A stretch of 57,518 bases of DNA from an uncultured Collinsella sp. GTDB lineage: Bacteria; Actinomycetota; Coriobacteriia; Coriobacteriales; Coriobacteriaceae. The notes below the pieces were generated by a model. The model saw only the letters and a program-made list of their open reading frames with translations. It was not told the DNA's origin and searched no databases. Positions 24,881 to 32,836 of the stretch are shown piece after piece; positions within the stretch are counted from its first letter, which is position 1, and every line of letters starts with the position of its first letter. The stretch covers positions 1 through 57,518 of the forward strand of contig CAAEVV010000023.1 of NCBI GenBank assembly GCA_900759565.1, in the 5' to 3' direction. Made by a program: the position numbers and the translations under genes.

Positions 24881-25666
24881 ATGGTCAACTTCACTATCCT
24901 GCAGGTCGTCCTTTTGACCCTGCTTGCCTTCATCAAGCACGTGGACTACTACGGCATCCCGATGATCTTCGTCAACTATGCCGTCTTCTGGGGCCTTATC
25001 ACCGGCGTGGTCATGGGCGACTGGCAGACCGGCCTCGTCATCGGCGGCACCATCCAGCTCATGCAGCTCGGCGTCGCGGGCTTCGGCGGCTCGTCGATTC
25101 CCGATTACGGCACGATGGCCATCATCGCCACCGCCTACGGCGTGACCCTGGGCTCCGACACGGGCCTCGCCATCGGCCTGCCGGTCGGCATGCTCGGCAT
25201 CCAGCTCGACGTCGTCGTCAAGATCCTCAACGGCTTTGTCGTCGAGAAGTCCCAGAAGTTCTGCAACGAGGGTAAGTTCAATCAGATGAACGCCATCCTG
25301 TGGGTCTGCCCCGCGCTCTTCGGCCTGTGCGCCGCCCTGCCCGTCTTTGTCTCCGTGACGCTCGGCCAGCCCGCCGTCAACTGGCTCCTCGAGGTCATGC
25401 CCCAGTGGTTCCTCTCCGGCCTCACCCTCGCCGGCAAGATGCTCCCGGCCATCGGTATCGCCATGCTGCTCCGCTACATGCCAACCGCCAAGTACTTCCA
25501 GTACCTGCTCGCCGGTTTCTTCCTCTCGGCCTTCCTGAACGTGCCCATCATCGGTGCCGCCATCGTCGGCGTTGCCCTCGCGATCGCGTTCTATCAGCGT
25601 GCCGAGAAGGACGCCGAGCTCACCGCCCACGCTTCCGCAGACGCCTTCATCGGAGAGGATGAGTAA
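24881..25666 (+). CDS. PTS mannose/fructose/sorbose family EIIC
   Basis: Membrane permease half of the mannose-class transporter. 261 residues with about seven hydrophobic segments; GGTIQLMQLGVAGFGGSSIPD is the family signature. ATG follows AAGGAGGGATC, 10 bp after EIIB. The C-terminal tail is short and charged. Confidence 0.93.
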   Translation: MVNFTILQVVLLTLLAFIKHVDYYGIPMIFVNYAVFWGLITGVVMGDWQTGLVIGGTIQLMQLGVAGFGGSSIPDYGTMAIIATAYGVTLGSDTGLAIGLPVGMLGIQLDVVVKILNGFVVEKSQKFCNEGKFNQMNAILWVCPALFGLCAALPVFVSVTLGQPAVNWLLEVMPQWFLSGLTLAGKMLPAIGIAMLLRYMPTAKYFQYLLAGFFLSAFLNVPIIGAAIVGVALAIAFYQRAEKDAELTAHASADAFIGEDE

Positions 25667-25668
25667 CC

Positions 25669-26499
25669 ATGGAAAACGAGAACATCACCGTCGCCGAGGG
25701 CAAGCCCTCCGGCTATAAGGTCACCAAGAAGGACCTGCGCAACGCGAACTGGCGCTGGCTCATGAGCGTGTGCACCTTCAACTACCAGACCCAGCAGGGC
25801 GCCTCGGTCGCCTACGCCCTCTCGCCGATCCTGAGGAAGATCTACACGAACGACGAGGACTATAAGCAAGCGCTCAACAACCACTTCCGCTACTACAACA
25901 CCCAGCCTTGGCTCGCCGCCATCATCCTCGGCGCCTGCGTGGCCATGGAGGAGCGTGACGGCCTCGCGGCGGCGGACGCCGTCCAAGACCTGAAGATCGG
26001 CACCATGGGACCGCTCGCCGGCGTCGGCGACTCCCTGCTCATGACCATGATCCCGACCATCATGGGCTCCATCGCCGCCTACATGGCCATCGAGGGCAAC
26101 CCCGTGGGAGCCGGCATCTGGTTCGCGCTCATCCTGGCCATCTTCTGGGTCCGCATGCACGCCCTCGAGTTCGGCTACAAGCAGGGTGTGAAGCTCGTCA
26201 CCGACTTCAGCGAGAAGCTTCCCAACCTCACTGCCGCCGCCTCCGTGCTCGGCCTCACCGTGGTCGGCTGCCTCATCGCCTCGGTCATCGGCGTCACCTG
26301 CCCGATTAGCTTCAGCTTCGGCGACGTCTCGATGGAGATTCAGCCGCTGCTCGACAAGATCCTGCCTGCCATGATCCCCGCCGCCATCACGGGAAGCGCG
26401 TATTACCTTCTTACCAAGAAGAACGCGAGCATGACGGCCCTCATCCTCGTGGTGATCGTCCTCGCGATGGTCGCCTCCGCCGCCGGCATCCTCGCCTAG
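25669..26499 (+). CDS. PTS mannose/fructose/sorbose family EIID
   Basis: Second membrane component, pairing with EIIC. 276 residues: a soluble N-terminal part with NYQTQQGASVAYALSPILRK and NTQPWLAAIILGACVAMEE, then GPLAGVGDSLLMTMIPTI, typical EIID motifs, followed by hydrophobic segments. It starts two bases after the EIIC stop. Confidence 0.93.
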   Translation: MENENITVAEGKPSGYKVTKKDLRNANWRWLMSVCTFNYQTQQGASVAYALSPILRKIYTNDEDYKQALNNHFRYYNTQPWLAAIILGACVAMEERDGLAAADAVQDLKIGTMGPLAGVGDSLLMTMIPTIMGSIAAYMAIEGNPVGAGIWFALILAIFWVRMHALEFGYKQGVKLVTDFSEKLPNLTAAASVLGLTVVGCLIASVIGVTCPISFSFGDVSMEIQPLLDKILPAMIPAAITGSAYYLLTKKNASMTALILVVIVLAMVASAAGILA

Positions 26500-26525
26500 C
26501 TTCGACCCAAGAGATTGGTGAATCA

Positions 26526-26924
26526 ATGAGAAAGATAGTTGTGGCGAGCCATTCCCTTCTCGCCCAGGGCTTCAAGGACACCCTCGAGTTCCTTACGGGT
26601 AAGAGCGACGCCGTCACCGCCGTTTGCGCCTACGTGAACGACAACGGCGAGGGGCTCGACGCGGCGGTCGAGGCGGCGCTTTCGGGCACTGACGAGGTCG
26701 TCGTCCTTACCGACGCGCTCGGCGGCAGCGTGAACCAGCGCTTCTCCCGCTTCGCCTCCGACCGGATCCACGTGATCGCGGGTGTCAACCTCCCGCTCGC
26801 CATGACGGTCGCGCTCGCGCGCCCCGACGAGAAACTCGACTTCGACGCCCTCGTCGACGAGGCGCGCCAGCAGATCGTCTACGTGAACGGTGCCAGTTCC
26901 GCCGAGTGCGAAGACGACGAATAG
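26526..26924 (+). CDS. PTS mannose/fructose/sorbose family EIIA
   Basis: Phosphocarrier accepting phosphate from HPr. 132 residues; the active His9 is in VVASHSLLAQGFKDTLEF, and TDALGGSVNQRF is the conserved switch region. It is a separate protein and not fused to EIIB. It lies after EIID and before the hydrolase gene. Confidence 0.92.
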   Translation: MRKIVVASHSLLAQGFKDTLEFLTGKSDAVTAVCAYVNDNGEGLDAAVEAALSGTDEVVVLTDALGGSVNQRFSRFASDRIHVIAGVNLPLAMTVALARPDEKLDFDALVDEARQQIVYVNGASSAECEDDE

Positions 26925-26936
26925 AGGAGGTCGACG

Positions 26937-28061
26937 ATGAGAGAGTTCCTTAAAGACGTGTGGATGCACGGCGGTGAAGAAAGCCGCGCCATCACCCCCG
27001 AGAACATCACGGGCGAGAAGGGCCACGCCGCCATGTCGGCCAGCCACCTCGGCGTCGGCCGCAAGGGCTCGTGCTGCGTGCCCCTTGAGTCCGGCGAGAC
27101 CATCACGCTCGCGGACATCGAGGGCCCCGGCATCATCCGCCACATCTGGATGACCGTCCCCGACAAGACCGCCGCCGGCAGCTTCGTCATGCGCGACCTC
27201 GTGCTGCGCTTCTACTGGGACGACGAGGAGACCCCCTCGGTCGAGTGCCCTGTCGGCGACTTCTTCTGCAACGGCTTCGGTGAGCGCGCCATCGTCAACT
27301 CGATGCCCATCTGCGTGAACCCGACGGGCGGCATGAACTGCTACTTCGAGATGCCCTTCAGGAAGCACGCCAAAGTCACGCTTACGAGCGAGCACCCCGG
27401 GTTCATTAAGTACATCTTCTACACGTTCAACTACGCGCTCACCGACGTGCCGGACGACGCCATGTACTTCCACGCCCGTTTTAACCGCGAGCGCAGCACC
27501 CGCAGGGGCGTCGACTACACCGTGCTCGACGGCGTGCGCGGTAAGGGCTACTACGTCGGCACCTACATGGCCCTGTGCGCCCTGGAGCGCTATTGGTGGG
27601 GCGAGGGCGAGATGAAGTTCTTCCTCGACGGCGACGAGGAGTTCCCCACGGTCACCTCGACGGGAGCCGAGGACTACTTTGGCGGTGCCTGGGCCTTCCT
27701 CGACAGGCCGCCCCACGCGCTGCCCGAGGCGCAGTGCTTCAACACACTGTTCGCCGGCTACCCGTACCGCTCGACGCGCGACGCCACGCGCGACCGCTTC
27801 AGCGCGGGCAAGCCGAACCCGAACCCGATGCTCGCGACCAACGACGACGCGCTGCCCAGGCACGGCCTCTACAGGTGGCACCTTCCCGACCCGATCTCGT
27901 TCAAGGAGGACCTGCGCGTGACGTTCCAGGACCTCGGCAACGACGACATCAAGCTCTACGAGCGCGAGGACGACATCTCCACCGTCGCCTACTGGTACCA
28001 AAGCGAACCGCACGCCGTGCTCGCCCCGTTTGCCGCAAGGCAGGACCGCGTGCCCAGGTAG
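26937..28061 (+). CDS. DUF2961 / GH172-type glycoside hydrolase
   Basis: Predicted cytoplasmic furanosidase: members of the family cleave alpha-D-fructofuranosides (difructose dianhydride I) or alpha-D-arabinofuranosides. 374 residues, no signal peptide. The family core is visible as GPGIIRHIWMTV, then LRFYWDDEETPSVE-type metal/strand motif, PVGDFFCNGFG, and the acid-rich GEGEMKFFLDGDEEFPT followed by STGAEDYFGG; Glu245 in TGAEDYF is the best catalytic candidate with Glu224/226. Being between a PTS and a fructokinase-like gene, it should act on an imported, probably phosphorylated, disaccharide. The exact glycoside is inferred. Confidence 0.85.
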   Translation: MREFLKDVWMHGGEESRAITPENITGEKGHAAMSASHLGVGRKGSCCVPLESGETITLADIEGPGIIRHIWMTVPDKTAAGSFVMRDLVLRFYWDDEETPSVECPVGDFFCNGFGERAIVNSMPICVNPTGGMNCYFEMPFRKHAKVTLTSEHPGFIKYIFYTFNYALTDVPDDAMYFHARFNRERSTRRGVDYTVLDGVRGKGYYVGTYMALCALERYWWGEGEMKFFLDGDEEFPTVTSTGAEDYFGGAWAFLDRPPHALPEAQCFNTLFAGYPYRSTRDATRDRFSAGKPNPNPMLATNDDALPRHGLYRWHLPDPISFKEDLRVTFQDLGNDDIKLYEREDDISTVAYWYQSEPHAVLAPFAARQDRVPR

Positions 28062-28140
28062 GGTCGCCTCGAAACAAGCCAACGTTATGGGCGTCCGCGG
28101 TTGACCATGACTGCGGGCGTCCCTTTGTAAGGAGGATCGC

Positions 28141-29025
28141 ATGAGCGAAAAGCAAATGAGGCTCGGCGCCCTCGAGGCCGGCGGGACCAAGATGGTCTGT
28201 GCCGTGGTGTCCGGCGACGGCGAGGTCCTCGACCGTATGGAGACCCCGACGCTTGCGCCCGCCGAGACCGTCCCGCAGATGATCGAGTGGTTCGCCGCCC
28301 GCGATGTGGACGCGTTGGGCATCGGCGCCTTCGGCCCGACCTGCGTCGACCCCGCCGACGAGCGCTACGGCTCCATCCTCCAAACGCCCAAGCTCGCGTG
28401 GCGAGGCTATGGTCTTCGCGCCGCGTTTGCCGACGCCCTCGGGATTCCGGTGGCCTACGATACGGACGTGAACGTTGCCTGCCTCGGCGAAGCGGTCTTC
28501 GGCTGCTGCAAGGGGCTCAAGGACGCCGTCTACGTGACCATCGGCACCGGCGTGGGCGCGGGCGTCATGTGCGCGGGCAGGCTCCTTCACGGCATGCTGC
28601 ACCCCGAGGCCGGCCACATGCTGGTAAGGACCCGTCCCACCGAGGAAGGACGCTGCGTCTGCCCGAGCCACGCGAGCTGCCTCGAGGGCCTCGCCTCCGG
28701 CCCCGCCATCGCCGCGCGCTGGGGAAAGCCCGCGGCCGAGCTCGCGGACAACGATGAGGTGTGGATGCTCGAGGGGGATTATCTGGGGCAGATGTGTGCG
28801 AACCTCGTGCTCATGTACTCGCCTCACCGCATCGTCCTCGGCGGCGGCGTGATGCACCAGGAGCAGCTCTACGGCATCGTCCGCAAGAAGACCCTCGAAT
28901 ATCTGGGTGGCTACATCCAGACCGCCGAGCTTAAGGACATGGAGAGCTACATCTGCGCCCCGGGCTGCGGCGGCGACCAAGGAATCCTCGGCGCGGCCGA
29001 GCTGGCAAGAAGGGCGCTCGCGTGA
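28141..29025 (+). CDS. ROK-family sugar kinase, fructokinase-like
   Basis: Phosphorylates the sugar released inside the cell, most likely fructose. 294 residues. LGALEAGGTKMVCAV gives the ATP phosphate-binding loop, then GIGAFGPTCVD (the GxGSFGP pattern of YdhR-type fructokinases), TIGTGVGAGV, and a zinc site HPEAGHM with the cysteines of CVCPSHASC. ATG follows AAGGAGGATC. It closes the sugar locus; a strong terminator lies 30 bp on. Confidence 0.88.
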   Translation: MSEKQMRLGALEAGGTKMVCAVVSGDGEVLDRMETPTLAPAETVPQMIEWFAARDVDALGIGAFGPTCVDPADERYGSILQTPKLAWRGYGLRAAFADALGIPVAYDTDVNVACLGEAVFGCCKGLKDAVYVTIGTGVGAGVMCAGRLLHGMLHPEAGHMLVRTRPTEEGRCVCPSHASCLEGLASGPAIAARWGKPAAELADNDEVWMLEGDYLGQMCANLVLMYSPHRIVLGGGVMHQEQLYGIVRKKTLEYLGGYIQTAELKDMESYICAPGCGGDQGILGAAELARRALA

Positions 29026-29057
29026 CTTGCGCTCTCTCCGCCATACAACGCGTTAAG

Positions 29058-29107
29058 AAAAGACGAGCGCTTCTTGCCAATTGGGCGGCAAGAAGCGCTC
29101 GTCTTTT
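29058..29107. terminator. bidirectional terminator after the ROK kinase
   Basis: A perfect 21-bp stem (29058-29078 with 29087-29107), beginning AAAAGACGAGCGC and ending GCTCGTCTTTT, with an 8-base loop. A/T-rich ends on both sides suit termination in both directions, between the kinase and the minus-strand degV remnant. Confidence 0.9.
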
Positions 29108-29140
29108 GCATTTGTTTTTGGGCAGAACGCCCCGCCTCCG

Positions 29141-29421
29141 CTAGAGTCCCTGGACCGCTACACCCACGAGGTTTGGACCGGTGTGGACAAGAAGCGCGGG
29201 GCTGATGTCGGAGCGGACGATCTCCACCGCGTTGGCCACGCGCTCGCGCAGGGCCTGCTCCATGCGGTCGTAAAGGTCGGCGTAGGCCGAGGTGTAGCTC
29301 ACGGCAAAGCGCACCTTGGGGTGCTTCTCGGCGATGGCGGCGACGAGCTTGACCTCGGTGCGATGCGGTACTTGCATAGCCATTTCGTGTGCGCGAGGCT
29401 GTCGGCTTTCTGGGCCACAGC
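29141..29421 (-). pseudogene. 3' remnant of a DegV-family gene
   Basis: The minus-strand frame reads AHEMAMQVPHRTEVKLVAAI, later DLYDRMEQALRERV and ends SDISPALLVHTGPNLVGVAV before the stop. The end matches the DegV fatty-acid-binding domain close (IGPVIGTHTGPGALG). Only about 90 of roughly 280 residues remain and no promoter or ribosome site stands in front. A terminator-like hairpin (29431-29471) lies where the rest of the gene should be. Confidence 0.6.
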
Positions 29422-29430
29422 AATCACATT

Positions 29431-29471
29431 CCCCCTAGCATGATGATCTGAACAATCCTCATGCTAGGGGG
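29431..29471. terminator. 13-bp stem hairpin
   Basis: CCCCCTAGCATGA pairs with TCATGCTAGGGGG around 15 bases and is followed by GGTTTTT. It reads as a terminator on the plus strand, or as the junction where the degV gene was cut. Confidence 0.55.
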
Positions 29472-29502
29472 AAGGTTTTTGTCGCGTAGCGGAAATTGGC
29501 CT

Positions 29503-29601
29503 CCACCCGCTGAGCGGGTGGCTTTCTATGCCGCGCGTGCCGTGCGGCACGGACTAAAGTCCATGAATAAAAACGAGGGAGGCCGTTTCCGACCTCCCTC
29601 G
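29503..29601. repeat. row of four small hairpins, possibly an orphan IS200/IS605-type end
   Basis: CCACCCGC/GCGGGTGG (29503-29521), TGCCGC/GCGGCA (29529-29549), GGACT/AGTCC (29551-29562) and CGAGGGAGG/CCTCCCTCG (29574-29601) follow one another. Serial hairpins with a small GGACTAAAGTCC stem resemble ends of IS200/IS605 elements, but no TnpA or TnpB frame is present. The last hairpin could serve as a terminator. Identification is tentative. Confidence 0.35.
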
Positions 29602-29622
29602 CAAAGGGTCTCTGATTACTCC

Positions 29623-29651
29623 CACTCATTGGGGACAGACTTAAATGAGTG
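29623..29651. repeat. small hairpin with GGGGACAG in the loop
   Basis: CACTCATT pairs with AATGAGTG; the loop is GGGGACAGACTTA. It shares the word GGGGACAG with elements at 10302, 11566, 31834, 32123 and, as GGGGACGG, 35482. Confidence 0.5.
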
Positions 29652-29796
29652 CTCTTGAAATGCCGGCGCCTGGGGACGTTCCTTTTCTGTCGGCAGTTTG
29701 GGACGGTCCTTAGAGTTGCAGCGCGCCATGAGTGACGTGGTGAAGCGGATCATCCTGTCTTTGAAGTTCTAAGTAGAATTCCCCGTCTCTGAGCAA

Positions 29797-29945
29797 TGAT
29801 TAGTGCGCATTTGTGCGTATTTGCGTGCGCAGGATTGCGTGACCATGCGTGTATATGCGCCGTCTGCGGTTGTATTTTGACCGTTTGGCGGTTATATACG
29901 CAGAAGTACGCACATACACGCGTATTTGTGCGAATATATAGCTGT
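29797..29945. promoter_or_regulatory. cluster of TGCG(T)AT-type repeats upstream of the oxidoreductase
   Basis: The 150 bp hold many copies of a word like TGCGTATTTGCG or its inverse: GCGCATTTGTGCGTATTTGC, CATGCGTGTATATGCG, GTTATATACGCAG, GTACGCACATACACGCG and TATTTGTGCGAATATA. They end about 40 bp before the ATG at 29983. The pattern suggests several operator sites, plausibly for the DeoR protein encoded two genes on, which would make the pair autoregulated. No -10/-35 pair stands out. Confidence 0.45.
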
Positions 29946-29982
29946 CAGAATTGAAAGACTTTTCACGACGCAGGAGGCATTC

Positions 29983-31062
29983 ATGGCAGATTCCAAGCAG
30001 GTTCCACTCGACTCCGCGGCAGCCGCAAAGGCGGCGTTTGCCTCGGTTCAGGACAAGCCGTTCCCTAACGACATCTTTACGGCACCCGAGCTCCGCTGGG
30101 CTGTGATCGGGTGCGGTGTTATCGCCAACCAAATGGCCCAGTCCCTCGCTCTGGCCGGCCGCAAGCTCGCGGGTGTCGCCAACCGTACGCTGTCCAAGGC
30201 CCAGGCTTTTGCCGAGCAGTATGGCGTCGAGAAGGTGTACGAGACGGTTGAGGACCTCTACGCCGATCCAGACATCGATGCCGTCTATATCACCACGCCG
30301 CACAACACGCATATCACCTATCTGCGTGCCGCGCTGGCCGCCGGCAAGCATGTGCTCTGCGAGAAAGCCATTACCCTCAACTCCGCCGAGCTCGACGAGG
30401 CCCGTGCCATCGCCGACGAGCACAACGTGGTCCTTATGGACGCCACCACGGTGTTCCACATGCCGCTATATCAGGAGCTGCGCCGTCGCATGGACGCGGG
30501 CGACTTTGGCCGCATGAACCTTGCCCAGCTCAACTTTGGCAGCTATAAGGAGTACGGTGACCTGACCAACCGCTTCTACAACCGCAGTCTTGCCGGCGGC
30601 GCCATGCTCGACATTGGCGTGTATGCCCTGTCCGTCATGCGCCTGTTTATGGCCAGCCAACCCGCCGAGGTCGTCTCGCTGGGCAATACCTGCGAGACTG
30701 GCGTTGACGTTGCGGGTGGCATTGTCTGCCGTAATGCTGAGCAGCAGCTGGGCGTCGTGAGCCTTACGCTCCACTCCAAACAGCCCAAGCGCTCGGTCAT
30801 CAGTTTCGATAAGTGCTATATCGAGGTCAACGAGTATCCGCGCGCCGGCCATGCGACCATCGTGTGGACTGCGGACGGTCACCGTGAGGAGGTCCACGCT
30901 GGCACCGAAGCCTACGCACTGTGCTATGAGATGGCCGACCTGGAGAAGGCCGTTGCCGGCGATGATTCGAAGCGCGAGCTTCTAGGCTATGCTTCTGATG
31001 TTATGGAGCTGATGACCAAGCTCCGCGCCGACTGGGGAGTCGTGTACCCCGAGGAGGAGTAA
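29983..31062 (+). CDS. Gfo/Idh/MocA-family oxidoreductase
   Basis: NAD(P)-dependent oxidoreductase acting on a sugar or polyol-like substrate. The family starts with a Rossmann fold, seen as RWAVIGCGVIANQMAQSL at about 40-56; the usual EKP motif appears as CEKAIT. The C-terminal half has GGAMLDIGVYALSVMRL, the family's active-site region. The start at 29983 is fixed by CAGGAGGC; a longer open frame runs into the repeat cluster. 359 residues. Four bases separate it from the DeoR gene. The substrate is unknown; the first 35 residues before the Rossmann fold are longer than in most members. Confidence 0.88.
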   Translation: MADSKQVPLDSAAAAKAAFASVQDKPFPNDIFTAPELRWAVIGCGVIANQMAQSLALAGRKLAGVANRTLSKAQAFAEQYGVEKVYETVEDLYADPDIDAVYITTPHNTHITYLRAALAAGKHVLCEKAITLNSAELDEARAIADEHNVVLMDATTVFHMPLYQELRRRMDAGDFGRMNLAQLNFGSYKEYGDLTNRFYNRSLAGGAMLDIGVYALSVMRLFMASQPAEVVSLGNTCETGVDVAGGIVCRNAEQQLGVVSLTLHSKQPKRSVISFDKCYIEVNEYPRAGHATIVWTADGHREEVHAGTEAYALCYEMADLEKAVAGDDSKRELLGYASDVMELMTKLRADWGVVYPEEE

Positions 31063-31065
31063 GCG

Positions 31066-31812
31066 ATGCTTGCGGAAGATAGGCTCAACGCGATCGTGTC
31101 GATGGTGCAGCAGGCCGGCTCGGTTACCGTGCCGGAGCTTGCTGAGGCCCTGGGCGTGACGGCGTCTACCATTCGGCGCGACCTGCAGACGCTCGACCGC
31201 GCACACCGTATCGCCAAGGTACACGGAGGCGCGACGAGTCTGGAGCGCGCGCATGTGACGCGCGACCTGACGATCGGCGAGCGCAGTGATCTCCATAACG
31301 ATGACAAGGAGCACATCTGCGCCCGTGCTGCGGCCCTGGTGGAGCCCGATAGCTTTGTGTATATCGATTCGGGCTCCACGACCCTCAAACTCATCGAGCA
31401 TCTTCCGCATCTCGACGGCGTCACCTATGTGACCGATTCTGTGCTCCATGCTCAGCATCTCGCCCTGCGCGGTATGCGCACCGTGGTGTTGGGCGGCGAA
31501 CTCAAGCCCGAGACCGAGGCGCTCGTTGGCCCCGATGCTTTGGCAACCCTGGACCGCTATAACTTCAACTGCGGCTTTTGGGGTTCCAATGGCATCGCCG
31601 CCGAGCAAGGTCTCACCACACCGGATATCGAGGAAGCGCAGGTCAAGCGTGTCTCGATGCGCCATACCGCCAAACGCTTCGTAATCTCGGACGCCAGCAA
31701 ATTTGGCATGGTGGCGCCCGTCAAGTTCGCGGACTTCCGCGACGCAACGATCATCACCGCGGGCGAGGTGCCCGCCAAGTACCAGTCGATGGATAACGTC
31801 ATCACGGTCTAG
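31066..31812 (+). CDS. DeoR-family transcriptional regulator
   Basis: Sugar-phosphate-responsive repressor type. N-terminal HTH with VTVPELAEALGVTASTIRRD and the linker KVHGGATSLE; the C-terminal sensor domain (isomerase-like fold) shows YIDSGSTTLKLIEHL and ALVGPDALATLDRYNFNCGFWG. 248 residues. It directly follows the oxidoreductase gene and is probably co-transcribed with it, so it likely regulates its own operon through the repeats at 29797-29945. Confidence 0.92.
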   Translation: MLAEDRLNAIVSMVQQAGSVTVPELAEALGVTASTIRRDLQTLDRAHRIAKVHGGATSLERAHVTRDLTIGERSDLHNDDKEHICARAAALVEPDSFVYIDSGSTTLKLIEHLPHLDGVTYVTDSVLHAQHLALRGMRTVVLGGELKPETEALVGPDALATLDRYNFNCGFWGSNGIAAEQGLTTPDIEEAQVKRVSMRHTAKRFVISDASKFGMVAPVKFADFRDATIITAGEVPAKYQSMDNVITV

Positions 31813-31833
31813 CAAGCAGGGGCAGGCTAAGGC

Positions 31834-31873
31834 CAAAACCACCACAAAGGTGCCTGTCCCCATTGTGGTGGTT
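31834..31873. repeat. 40-bp hairpin repeat, copy 1
   Basis: AACCACCACAA (31837-31847) pairs with TTGTGGTGGTT (31863-31873); the loop carries GGTGCCTGTCCCC. An identical 40-bp block lies at 32123-32162, so the two form direct repeats around an 80-bp-period array. Confidence 0.8.
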
Positions 31874-31905
31874 AGTAACGAAAACCGATTAGTTTTCTCA
31901 ATAGA

Positions 31906-31940
31906 AAAGCGGCAACGTCCATCACGGGCGTTGCCGCTTT
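31906..31940 (+). terminator. terminator-like hairpin after the DeoR gene
   Basis: AAAGCGGCAACG (31906-31917) pairs with CGTTGCCGCTTT (31929-31940). The stem is strong, but only a short mixed T stretch follows. Confidence 0.6.
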
Positions 31941-31963
31941 CGTTGTCTGCCGGTTTGTCTAAG

Positions 31964-32086
31964 TCTGTAACAACTAGACCGTTAAAAGTGGGCCAGGTGT
32001 TACAGATTGAGATTTTCCCTTGAGGGGGATTCGAATGTCTCGATCTGTAACAGATAGACCGGAAAATGAGCTCTAACTGTTACAGA
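31964..32086. repeat. two-unit array of alternating inverted repeats, 80-bp period
   Basis: TCTGTAACA at 31964 and 32044, and TGTTACAGA at 31998 and 32078: each is spaced exactly 80 bp and they alternate in orientation (gaps 34, 46, 34). The second unit is extended to a perfect 16-bp pair, TCTCGATCTGTAACAG / CTGTTACAGATCGAGA. TAGACCG follows both forward copies. The architecture resembles the 62-bp arrays near 46.8-50.6 kb, but the sequence is different. Confidence 0.75.
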
Positions 32087-32122
32087 TCGAGACGTTATGG
32101 GACCGCGGCTGAGCCATTGCGG

Positions 32123-32162
32123 CAAAACCACCACAAAGGTGCCTGTCCCCATTGTGGTGGTT
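32123..32162. repeat. 40-bp hairpin repeat, copy 2
   Basis: Same sequence as 31834-31873. Its last base reaches the stop codon of the minus-strand pseudouridine synthase gene (32162-32164), where the hairpin could act as its terminator. Confidence 0.8.
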
Positions 32163-32821
32163 TAGGGCTCCCAGGGGCAGGGGGCTTCGATGTGGATGTG
32201 CTCACCGGTTACGGGATGCGTAAAGGACACGCTGTGGGCATGGAGCATCAGGCCGCAGGGGCGCGGCGTTCCGTACAGGTCGTCGCCAACCAGGGGATGG
32301 CGCTCGCTTGCCAGATGCACACGGATTTGGTGCTTGCGGCCGGTGAGCAGCTCGACATCGATATACGAGCGCGTGGGCAGGCCACGACGGCTCTTAAGAC
32401 GCTTGAGCACCTTCACGCGCGTCTGAGACGGCTTGCCGCTGGCGCCGACGCGCATCTTGCGGCTGTCGTGACGGTCGCGGGCGATGGGCTTGTCGATGAG
32501 CTTTTCGTTCCAGTCGATTTTGCCTTCGGCGAGCGCCAGATAGTGCTTTTCGAAAGCGTGGTCGATCACCATCTGGTCAAAGGCGGGCTGCGTCTGCTTG
32601 TCGAGCGAGAACAACACCACGCCGGTGGTGTCGCGGTCCAGGCGGTTGAGCGGCTGCATGTCGGTCGCGGCAAAGCCGTCGCCCATCGCCAGCAGCAGGT
32701 CGCTGGCGTAGTCGGTGAGCGTGCGCTCGCCGGTGCCGTCGCCGTGGACGATCATGCCGGCGGGCTTGTCGATGGCCATGAGCCAGGCGTCGCAGTAGAG
32801 GACTTGAGGTTCTTCGTTCAC
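32162..32821 (-). CDS. RluA-family pseudouridine synthase
   Basis: Isomerises uridine to pseudouridine in rRNA or tRNA; the target base is not predictable. 219 residues from a GTG start at 32821 with GAAAGG upstream. No S4 domain. The catalytic motif appears as LNRLDRDTTGVVLF with Asp62 the catalytic residue; HKPAG-type AIDKPAGMIVHG and ELLTGRKHQIRVHLA are conserved. Short members of this type usually modify a single site. It lies 15 bp downstream of the U32 gene on the same strand. Confidence 0.9.
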   Translation of the reverse strand: MNEEPQVLYCDAWLMAIDKPAGMIVHGDGTGERTLTDYASDLLLAMGDGFAATDMQPLNRLDRDTTGVVLFSLDKQTQPAFDQMVIDHAFEKHYLALAEGKIDWNEKLIDKPIARDRHDSRKMRVGASGKPSQTRVKVLKRLKSRRGLPTRSYIDVELLTGRKHQIRVHLASERHPLVGDDLYGTPRPCGLMLHAHSVSFTHPVTGEHIHIEAPCPWEP

Positions 32822-32836
32822 GTGTAAGCCTTTCGG

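Noticed and set aside
32066..32827. 253-codon plus-strand frame opposite the pseudouridine synthase
   Set aside because: The minus strand has the full RluA motifs; the plus frame starts in a hairpin repeat and shows no family pattern.
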